From: a virus
DNA length: 24,015 nucleotides
Strand: one strand, 5' to 3'
IMG/VR virus record: IMGVR_UViG_3300027759_000420
Span: 1 to 24,015 of that record
Shown here: one piece after another, positions 17,878 to 24,015 of the stretch
Numbering within the stretch: position 1 is the stretch's first letter
Layout: every line of letters begins with the position of its first letter
Made by a program: the position numbers and the translations under genes
Notes under the pieces: generated by a model
Told to the model about the DNA's origin: nothing
Databases searched by the model: none
The model's input: only the letters and a program-made list of their open reading frames with translations

Positions 17878-17885
17878 TATTTATG
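17878..17885 (-). promoter_or_regulatory. Candidate T4-type late promoter box (CATAAATA) upstream of gp6
   Basis: Read on the minus strand, the gp25-gp6 gap contains CATAAATA, one base from the T4 late -10 box TATAAATA and a match to the NATAAATA form described for T4-like cyanophages. It ends 18 bases before the gp6 ATG, with AGGA between them. It lies in the only intergenic gap longer than 10 bases in the window. Late promoters of this kind need no -35 element. If active, it would drive gp6 and the giant gene separately from the genes before them. Confidence 0.5.
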
Positions 17886-17904
17886 GAAATCAAAAACGGC
17901 TCAG

Positions 17905-18279
17905 TTAAACATAGCTTGCGCGGCGCTGTTGCTGATTAAAAAATATACTCAGTTGTTGTGCAGTGGAGTTAGGAACCACAGCCAATTGCACCTGTATTAA
18001 TATTCCATTTTCTTGCGGAAAAACCTGTGTCTCAAATATCTGTATACGTGGATCATAACCAGCAACTCGTTGAATTTCATTTTCTATAGCAGTAACCAAC
18101 GCAGGTGACTGATTTTCAAATAAATTTTCCCACAGTGTAGTGCCAAATTGTGGACGACCTGGCAATTGACCTTGTCTAATGTTTAGGCCGTTTAACAAGT
18201 CGCGCTTGACCAAGTCTTCATCTAACAATGTAAACTTTTTGTATTGATCCTGAGTATTAAATCCAATAAATGTTGGCAT
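17905..18279 (-). CDS. gp25: Baseplate wedge / sheath initiator gp25 (gp25-TssE family)
   Basis: gp25 joins the wedge core to the first sheath ring and helps trigger sheath polymerisation. At 124 residues it is close to T4 gp25 (132). The family pattern is clear: DLLNGLNIRQGQLPGRPQFG at 27-46, then TTLWENLFE at 47-55, a helix (ALVTAIENEIQRV), and YDPRIQIFETQVF at 75-87. The core EPR motif of gp25 and TssE reads DPR here (D76-P77-R78), a conservative change. The C-terminal strand ends with a short QQQRR tail. It begins 10 bases after the upstream gene, and its ribosome site is weak: GAGG lies 14 bases before the ATG, inside the end of that gene, so coupled translation is likely. In T4, gene 25 lies away from genes 5 and 6; here it sits directly before gp6. 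Confidence 0.93.
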   Translation of the reverse strand: MPTFIGFNTQDQYKKFTLLDEDLVKRDLLNGLNIRQGQLPGRPQFGTTLWENLFENQSPALVTAIENEIQRVAGYDPRIQIFETQVFPQENGILIQVQLAVVPNSTAQQLSIFFNQQQRRASYV

Positions 18280-18289
18280 AGTCTAGTAT

Positions 18290-19138
18290 TTAACCTCGTC
18301 TTGACCCACGCGAAAAGCGGAAAGTTCCATCGTCATCATTGGTTGGCGGTATAGGTATGATTACGTTTCCAACATCAGCTATTAGCTCAGCGGCTTTGGC
18401 CGAGGCAACAACATCAGCTTCTATAGCCGCAATATTGGCATATTCTAATGTGGGTATTTTGGGATTATCAATTATGTCTTGAATGGCTTGATCAATTTGA
18501 TCTCTGATTACTGTATTGTTTGAACTTGCAGGTGCTGCCGCTAACTGTAATTCCTCGCCATAGGTATCAACAAAATCTATAGCATAAATTCCCTGGCGAC
18601 CTGCAATTTCCACAGCTGAGAACAACTGAGAATCTGCTGTTCCTTGAATGTAGGACACTACTGCATCCACGCCATATCTAACTGCAGGTTGCAGGAAAGC
18701 AGCAATATATCTAGCGTCTTCGTCGCCTAGTATTACTTGATAGTCAACAAGTCCTTGATATGCTCCATCATACAAGGCCACTTGAACTTGTCCTTGTAGT
18801 ATAGGAGAATCTAGATAATCTGCCAGACTATTGATACTGTATGCTCCGGTCCACGATATTGGAGAATTCAACACAGCAAACGTCATACTAGGGTCTGTCA
18901 TAAGACTCAAGGCAGCAGGTTTTAACAAACCAACCAAGACCAATCCAGCCGGTGTTTGTCCATACAGCCCTATTCCTCTGTCAGATATTTCTGGGCCAGC
19001 ATATACCGCCTCACCATTAGTGGCAATATACCAGTCTGGTAATAATTCTCCAGTGATGTCTGTAGAAGTATAAGAGGCCGCTGCTCTAGCCTGAGCTACG
19101 AGTGCTGTAACTTGTCCTGTGGTTAGTATAGTGGTCAT
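18290..19138 (-). CDS. Uncharacterised baseplate-module protein, possible spike-associated or peptidoglycan-acting factor
   Basis: I do not recognise this 282-residue protein with confidence. It has no signal peptide or membrane helix. Its N-terminal ~200 residues look like one folded domain containing LGLYGQTPAGLVLVGLLKPA (57-76), then SPISWTGAYSINSLADYLDS (92-111), then Q115 and an LY..AY..LV helix. The order 'YG.TP..L...G.LKP ... WTG..gI.SL..yL.s..Q' recalls the substrate-positioning part of phage and prophage lysozyme or transglycosylase-like modules. I cannot point to a catalytic glutamate with confidence. Residues ~200-282 are an Ala-rich helix and a low-complexity tail ending in RFSRGSRRG. 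The ATG overlaps the gp5 stop (ATGA), and CGGA lies seven bases upstream. Its place between the spike and gp25, plus the missing lysozyme domain in the spike, makes a cell-wall role possible but unproven. A plain structural role is equally likely. Confidence 0.85.
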   Translation of the reverse strand: MTTILTTGQVTALVAQARAAASYTSTDITGELLPDWYIATNGEAVYAGPEISDRGIGLYGQTPAGLVLVGLLKPAALSLMTDPSMTFAVLNSPISWTGAYSINSLADYLDSPILQGQVQVALYDGAYQGLVDYQVILGDEDARYIAAFLQPAVRYGVDAVVSYIQGTADSQLFSAVEIAGRQGIYAIDFVDTYGEELQLAAAPASSNNTVIRDQIDQAIQDIIDNPKIPTLEYANIAAIEADVVASAKAAELIADVGNVIIPIPPTNDDDGTFRFSRGSRRG

Positions 19139-20787
19139 GCTGTTTCCGCCGGTACGGTTGAGGTTGCTGGTGTTGTTCCAATAAATTCAGCCTTGGTCAA
19201 CGGCTTTGCAACTGGTCGTGTTGCTATTCTGTTGAAACCAATTTTGGCTAAGTCAGTATTACTTGCCACAGTTGGAAGAGTAACTGTGCTAGTAGACGTA
19301 GATGTAGCAATGGCATTGGCCGACAAATCATTTAAATTAGTAGTAACATCAACTCCACTGTTGTGTCCTTTAAATGGTTCATGAGTAGGAGCTCTGGTAA
19401 CAATCGTTGATAAAACGCCTGGTTGTGATGTCCAGCCTTTATTTTCAACCCATCTAGTATCGGCTAATTTAAATCCAGTCATTGATCTCACTGGGGTAAC
19501 CGGAGAAGCCTTTCCGCCATTTAAGTTAATGACCGATGCTTTGAAATTTAAACTTCCTCCACCATTCCAACTGCCGGTTTTGCTTTGCAATGCCAATGCG
19601 CCATCACTTCGTATGCCAACCTTAGTTTGCCCATACATGGATATTGCTTGAGAGGAGTTCATAGTTATACCTGCAACACCTTCTAGCTTGAACTCAGCTT
19701 GAGCTTTTGCTTTGATACTGCCGCCTGCATACAAGTTGATGTCTTTGTCGGCATGTAAGTTTAGTGTGCCTTGTGTTCTGACATTGACCGAGTTGGTGCT
19801 GTAAAGATCTATGGTTCCATTTTGTCCTAATTCAATCCAGCTTTGTCCATTGGCATGACAGATATAAAAACAATTGCCATCGTCACTCATGGTTATCTGA
19901 TGTCCTTTGGCTGTACGGATGCGAACCAAGGTATCTTTGCCCGATAGGTCTCCGTCATCCATAACCAAAGTGTGGCCGCCCATACGACCAATTACCACTA
20001 TGTCTTGCGGTTTAACTGCACCTGTTTCTAATTGTTTTTTGATAGTTTCTGGTTTCAAGCCACCTTGATATATTGGCTTTCCGGGTGTGCTGATTCCGTA
20101 GACTGAACTGGGACTTTCTCGTTGGCTACTACTTTTTATAGGACCACGAACAGTATCAGTAATCAACCCTTGTTGTAAGAATGTACCAGCAATGACGTTT
20201 TGCACTGGTTTTTGTTGATCATAAAACTTGGGATTTTGATTAATGCTTTTGTTTAGTTCGTTAATTTCTATAACAGGCAATTGTTTAGCATCATTGAACA
20301 GTCCTGATGCCTTGGCAGAAGCCGACAACGCATATTCTTTTGTGTCAACTGCACCAATTGCTGGAATCATACGATTGATTCCGTTTGTTGGTACACACCC
20401 TACATAATATCCTTTGCCGGGATCGCCGCCTACAAAGAAACACAAAACTTGAACTCCAATATCAGGCGGAGTAAACCACATGCCATAACTGTTGCTGTTG
20501 CCCGGATATGTGCCAACTCCTGCACTGGTTCCCAATGGCACAGTTGCTCCGTAAAAAGGCGGGCAATAACTCACTGTGCGCCACAAGCTAGGATCACCAA
20601 GACTTGGAGTGCCGTCTTTGTTGGTAGCTCCAAATTGATCAATATACACTTGCAGCCGGCCGCTACGAGTAGTGTCTACATTGTTGACCACCGTGCCAAT
20701 AAACGGACCCATTTCCGCAGGCATACCACCACGATCAAATTTGTAGTTCTCTGGACGTCCGCGACTTCGTTGTGTATTTTCTGACAT
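19135..20787 (-). CDS. gp5: gp5-like baseplate hub/spike protein with OB fold and beta-helix, no lysozyme domain
   Basis: This 550-residue protein should form the membrane-piercing central spike under the tail tube. Residues ~25-135 are a gp5-type OB fold: FIGTVVNNVDTTRSGRLQVY, then WRTVSYCPPFYG, then GMWFTPPDIGVQVLCFFVGG followed by GYYVGC. Residues ~140-260 are a linker. Residues ~265-325 (GGHTLVMDDGD, TAKGHQITMSDDG) lead into nine eight-residue repeats at 333-404, the pattern of a trimeric beta-helix needle as in gp5C and VgrG. The last ~110 residues include STIVTRAPTHEPFKGHNSGV, then a Ser/Thr-rich tail. T4 gp5 carries a lysozyme domain between the OB fold and the helix; here that interval is only ~120 residues and looks like linker. 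The gene begins three bases after the preceding stop, with GGATAAAGA before the ATG, and its own stop overlaps the next ATG. Confidence 0.88.
   Translation of the reverse strand: MSENTQRSRGRPENYKFDRGGMPAEMGPFIGTVVNNVDTTRSGRLQVYIDQFGATNKDGTPSLGDPSLWRTVSYCPPFYGATVPLGTSAGVGTYPGNSNSYGMWFTPPDIGVQVLCFFVGGDPGKGYYVGCVPTNGINRMIPAIGAVDTKEYALSASAKASGLFNDAKQLPVIEINELNKSINQNPKFYDQQKPVQNVIAGTFLQQGLITDTVRGPIKSSSQRESPSSVYGISTPGKPIYQGGLKPETIKKQLETGAVKPQDIVVIGRMGGHTLVMDDGDLSGKDTLVRIRTAKGHQITMSDDGNCFYICHANGQSWIELGQNGTIDLYSTNSVNVRTQGTLNLHADKDINLYAGGSIKAKAQAEFKLEGVAGITMNSSQAISMYGQTKVGIRSDGALALQSKTGSWNGGGSLNFKASVINLNGGKASPVTPVRSMTGFKLADTRWVENKGWTSQPGVLSTIVTRAPTHEPFKGHNSGVDVTTNLNDLSANAIATSTSTSTVTLPTVASNTDLAKIGFNRIATRPVAKPLTKAEFIGTTPATSTVPAETA
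19576..19791 (-). repeat. Octad repeats of the gp5-like spike beta-helix
   Basis: Residues 333-404 fall into nine units of eight, such as SVNVRTQG, TLNLHADK, DINLYAGG, SIKAKAQA and GITMNSSQ, with alternating hydrophobic residues and a turn at the end. This is the repeat of the trimeric gp5C/VgrG beta-helix. The run is clearly shorter than that of T4 gp5, so the needle would be shorter unless the segments on either side also join it. Confidence 0.75.
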
Positions 20788-20790
20788 TCT

Positions 20791-23700
20791 TTATCCAAAA
20801 AAATCGTTTAAATCTTGTGGAGTGCTTTGCGGAGCATCCAATAGACGTGGTGTTTCGTCGTTTCCTGCAAACAGATATTCGTTGGTTGCTGAGCTGTCGC
20901 CAGAATCATCGGTACCTGCCATGGTCTGATTACTTAGTGGGTTTACCACCGGTGGTCTTTCAATTTCTGATATTTGTGGTATGCCCAATCTGGCACGGAT
21001 ATACGGATCAGTAGGATCAGCAAGACCCAATGCTTCAATTTGTTCAGGTGTTAATCCATAGTATGGGTCCTGCACAACAGTTATTTGATCTCCTTGGTTT
21101 ACCACATTGTTTAATTTTGATGGTGCAGAAAATTTCTTGTTTAGTAGGTCTATTATTTGGTTGCCACTGGTAGGGGCACCTGGCAGAGCAGACGGTCTAG
21201 TTGATTGTCCGCCCAATACGTTTTGCGCCAAATAGTTTACAGCAGAATTTGTCACAGCACTCAGTGCCCCGTTCACCGTGGTTGGTATATAAGCCGGCAT
21301 TGCAAACCCACCAACCGCAGCAGTCAACGAAGAACCTAATCTACTAGAACTAAGAGCAGTGATAGCCTGTTGTTGAAGAAATTGTGTAGCGGCCGCGGCC
21401 GCGGCATTGTCTGCTGTGGTTTTGTCTAACAATATACTGCCTTTGAGTTCTTGTGTAAATTTGCCTTTGGAAAAGGTGCTGTAAACTTCCTTGGCAATAA
21501 ATGTTCTATTGATTGCCGCCGGGCCGCCTGCGCGACCGGTTAATGCAGTTGCATCAGTACCAGATCCAGATGAAGAAACTGCTTGGCCAGTGACAGTTTG
21601 TAATCCAGTGTTAAGATTATAATCGTCAGCTGAGTTAAATGCAATTCGATATAAAACTTGACCAGCATCAAAATTTATTGTACCGTCAGCTAAAAAAGCA
21701 CTAAAATAATCTGAGCTGCCAATAGGACGACCAACAAACGCCTCACCTTGTTGTAGCCAAGCCGGATCACCCACAATGGTCATCGTACTTTCTTTGAAGT
21801 CTGCCGGATTCAATATCTGTTCGGCAGCATTGGCAATTGGTTCGTTAGTTTTACCATCGGCTCCTTGACTGCTTTCTGTGCTGCGTGTTTGGTGGCTTTT
21901 TTGAATTTGATCGTCTGCGGCCACTCCGCTGGTGTCAACAAATGCGGCCTTGTTAAAATTTACACCTGACAACGTTATGTAATACAGATTATTCAATGTT
22001 TCTTCATAGTTCAACACTGAGGTATTTTTGCCAGTGAACCAATAGTTGTATTCTTTTTGCACGCCTGTAAATGTTGGTTTAGGAAAATATTCACTATTAA
22101 GTTGTGCAATACGGTATGGACTGATGATGTATTTGATATTGTATGCAAAGTCGTTTCGTTTGGGATCGTATTTGTCAAATTGTGGAGTTGCTTGAAGATT
22201 AATTTTGAACCAAGCTACGTTTTTTGCGGCTGTTCCGTTGCGTAACAATTGTCCACTGGCCTCATCATAGGTAACCAACTGTTGATCTTCAAGATAAGAA
22301 CTGTTACGAACAATTTGATCTAGCAACTGCACAATCTGCATACCAGCAGTGGCACCTTGCGTTCGACTGTTGGTGTCTACACTTTGTTTACTGCCTAACT
22401 TTTGATCGGCCGCTGTTTGACCAACAGCATTGCTGGTTTTACTTCGCTCTAAGCCTCCAGCTTTTTTTACCTTGGCATTTTTTAATGCCGGTGTAGCAAA
22501 CTCCACAGAGTAAACGTCTGGGTATGTGTAAGGACAGTCTGGGCCCGGCCCTGATAGTTCACGTTGATAGTTGTTAAGGGCGGTTATCAATCCTTGACGA
22601 ACAGTTCCTCTTGAAATTGCAGCGGCATTGGCTGGTGCTGGAGGATTACTGGATCCTTCTCGATCTCGTTCTTCGTCCTGTTGATTAGGGTTGTTTGCAA
22701 TGGCCAACGAGCCGTTTAATAAATCATTTACGGACTGACCGCTGAGTTCAATGTTGTATGGTATAGATCCACGTTTGGAACCCACGTTGATGTTGTAGTG
22801 AAGTCCTACAGCCTTGACATCGTATTCGACTAATTTGCTACCTACTTTAAATTTAATATCTTTGATTTGAAGTGGAAAGAATTTTTCCACAAATGCATTG
22901 GCATCTGTGTTCTTGTTGGCACTGTTGAGATTGCCTGGGGCGCCTCTAACTAAATTTCCATTTTGATCGTAACCATAAAATCTTATAACCATTAGATACA
23001 CTATACTAGAGAAACTTTTCTTAGCAGCCACATCTGGATAAAATTGTTGGATTGCCTTGGTCAAATTAGGAATAAGAGTTATACCAGTGGGTTCAGTTAT
23101 AGTAAAGTCTATGTCAACCACATTGTGATTTGATCCTGTTCCTTTGCCTATTATTTTAGATTGTAATTTTACTGTTTCAATATAGTAATCATTATTAAAA
23201 TACGGCACTCGACTTCCGGTAGGAATACCAGCACTTTGCATCAACAGCCAACAACCAGATAAGTTTTTTTGTCCAGTGGAAACCATACTTCTATATGCTT
23301 CCTTGGTAGTAAGATAAAGAGAAACACCGTAGGTATAACTGGCATATTTGTCCAGAACATTTGGCAACGGTGTTATCGGTGAGTTACTAAAAATTGTATT
23401 GATTTCTTGCTGTGTTGCATTTGGAGTTCTTGCCTGGCCGGAATCTTCGCCCGGAGCTCCTACACCTATTTGGGTGTTTGCTGGAGGAGTTGCTATGTCA
23501 GGCCCTGGAATTACTCCACTGCCTGGACGATTTATATCTAAACGTCTAGGATCGTTGGCAGCAAAAACAGCTGAACTTTGGCCACCGCCGGTGGCCTGTG
23601 TTTGACTCAGTGTTTTGATTGGTGCATCAAGACCTTGATCTACATTAGGAGTACCTTGGGCAGAATCGCCCGGTTGTATAGCACTAGTACCAGATGAGGT

Positions 23701-24015
23701 GTCAGGGGCCGTAGCTATTCGCCCGTCGGGCTGAAGAACCTGTTGTGGACTGTCAGGTGCCTGAGGTAATGCCCCTGGGGCTGTGGCCAACTGATCATCT
23801 CTGACCAAGTTTCCAGAACTGGCAGTTCCTGCAGTTTGATCTCTTTCACCAGCTTGTATTTGTGCATCAACTTCTGCTAGTAGTTCTTGTGCAGAGGCCA
23901 GTCTTGCTTGTGTTCCTGCAACAATGCTTGCAGAACCATTGTTTTGTTGAGCATAGGCCAACTGTTGTCGTAAGTTGGCAATCTCCTGGAACAACCGAGA
24001 TCTTTCACTGTATAG
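20791..24015 (-). CDS. Large baseplate hub-like structural protein (partial, N-terminus beyond right edge)
   Basis: The frame is open from the right edge for 1,074 residues and ends at TAA 20793..20791. No start can be chosen because codons upstream of the first possible starts are also open (LYSERSRLFQEI from the edge). The first ~50 visible residues are a Q/A-rich probable coiled coil. About 150 residues follow that are rich in P, G, Q, T and S and look disordered. Then come two beta-rich parts: KYASYTYGVSLYLTTKEAYR (from ~23370) to HYNINVGSKRGSIPYNIELS (~22800-22740), and YNYWFTGKNTSVLNYEETLN (~22050) with MTIVGDPAWLQQG (~21790) and YSTFSKGKFTQELKG (~21480). The last motif resembles the closing strand region of gp27/gpD-type hub proteins ('F.GG.F.Q.L.G'). 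Its position directly before the gp5-like spike supports a hub role. Function is inferred, and I recall similar proteins only from environmental phages. Confidence 0.9.
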   Translation of the reverse strand, partial: LYSERSRLFQEIANLRQQLAYAQQNNGSASIVAGTQARLASAQELLAEVDAQIQAGERDQTAGTASSGNLVRDDQLATAPGALPQAPDSPQQVLQPDGRIATAPDTSSGTSAIQPGDSAQGTPNVDQGLDAPIKTLSQTQATGGGQSSAVFAANDPRRLDINRPGSGVIPGPDIATPPANTQIGVGAPGEDSGQARTPNATQQEINTIFSNSPITPLPNVLDKYASYTYGVSLYLTTKEAYRSMVSTGQKNLSGCWLLMQSAGIPTGSRVPYFNNDYYIETVKLQSKIIGKGTGSNHNVVDIDFTITEPTGITLIPNLTKAIQQFYPDVAAKKSFSSIVYLMVIRFYGYDQNGNLVRGAPGNLNSANKNTDANAFVEKFFPLQIKDIKFKVGSKLVEYDVKAVGLHYNINVGSKRGSIPYNIELSGQSVNDLLNGSLAIANNPNQQDEERDREGSSNPPAPANAAAISRGTVRQGLITALNNYQRELSGPGPDCPYTYPDVYSVEFATPALKNAKVKKAGGLERSKTSNAVGQTAADQKLGSKQSVDTNSRTQGATAGMQIVQLLDQIVRNSSYLEDQQLVTYDEASGQLLRNGTAAKNVAWFKINLQATPQFDKYDPKRNDFAYNIKYIISPYRIAQLNSEYFPKPTFTGVQKEYNYWFTGKNTSVLNYEETLNNLYYITLSGVNFNKAAFVDTSGVAADDQIQKSHQTRSTESSQGADGKTNEPIANAAEQILNPADFKESTMTIVGDPAWLQQGEAFVGRPIGSSDYFSAFLADGTINFDAGQVLYRIAFNSADDYNLNTGLQTVTGQAVSSSGSGTDATALTGRAGGPAAINRTFIAKEVYSTFSKGKFTQELKGSILLDKTTADNAAAAAATQFLQQQAITALSSSRLGSSLTAAVGGFAMPAYIPTTVNGALSAVTNSAVNYLAQNVLGGQSTRPSALPGAPTSGNQIIDLLNKKFSAPSKLNNVVNQGDQITVVQDPYYGLTPEQIEALGLADPTDPYIRARLGIPQISEIERPPVVNPLSNQTMAGTDDSGDSSATNEYLFAGNDETPRLLDAPQSTPQDLNDFFG

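Noticed and set aside
17860-17904. Possible terminator or small RNA in the gp25-gp6 gap
   Set aside because: The 45-base gap has no stem followed by a T-run on the minus strand; the late-promoter-like box and ribosome site explain it better.
18290-19138. Firm call of the 282-residue protein as a tail lysozyme
   Set aside because: The resemblance is limited to a spacing pattern, and no catalytic residue set can be identified, so it is kept as unknown.
17194-20784. Plus-strand ORFs opposite gp6, the 282-residue gene and the gp5-like gene
   Set aside because: They are antisense to secure coding regions and show no recognisable protein features.

Overview
This window is almost certainly part of the tail/baseplate module of a T4-like contractile-tailed phage, or of a metagenomic contig of one. 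Every gene is on the minus strand, and they are packed with almost no spacing (4-nt and 1-nt overlaps, and gaps of 3, 10 and 45 nt). Two proteins are recognisable by family: baseplate wedge gp6 (14425..17859) and wedge/sheath-initiator gp25 (17905..18279). A third, at 19135..20787, is a gp5-type central spike with an OB fold and a beta-helix. The base composition is moderately AT-rich by eye. Several sequence strings resemble ones I recall from marine and environmental T4-like phages, but the host cannot be told from this sequence. I see no tRNA, integrase, transposase, CRISPR array or host gene.

Layout in transcription order, from high to low coordinates: (1) a large hub-like structural protein entering from the right edge (20791..24015, N-terminus missing); (2) the gp5-like spike; (3) a 282-residue protein of unknown role (18290..19138); (4) gp25; (5) gp6; (6) one enormous reading frame from an ATG at 14425 that runs through the left edge without a stop (at least 4,808 codons). 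I checked that frame triplet by triplet across the whole 14.4 kb and found no TAA, TAG or TGA. It fills the left 60% of the window, which might otherwise look like a gene desert with scattered small ORFs.

The giant protein occupies the position that gene 7 holds in T4, directly after gene 6, but it is more than four times the length of T4 gp7. Its N-terminus looks like a conserved structural-protein head. The rest is a chain of modules: two to three cupredoxin-like beta domains, GxGY repeats, carbohydrate-binding-like W/Y repeats, many copies of a short 'VNxxxL...DY' beta module, and a seven-bladed FG-GAP-type beta-propeller interrupted by further modules. This architecture suggests a baseplate-anchored host-contact or fibre-like protein.

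Together the genes would build the central hub and spike (hub protein, gp5-like protein, perhaps the 282-residue protein) and the surrounding wedges (gp25, gp6, giant protein). A T4-type late-promoter box (CATAAATA) lies in the only sizeable intergenic gap, just upstream of gp6. There is no stretch above 300 bases without a gene; the longest gap is 45 bases.
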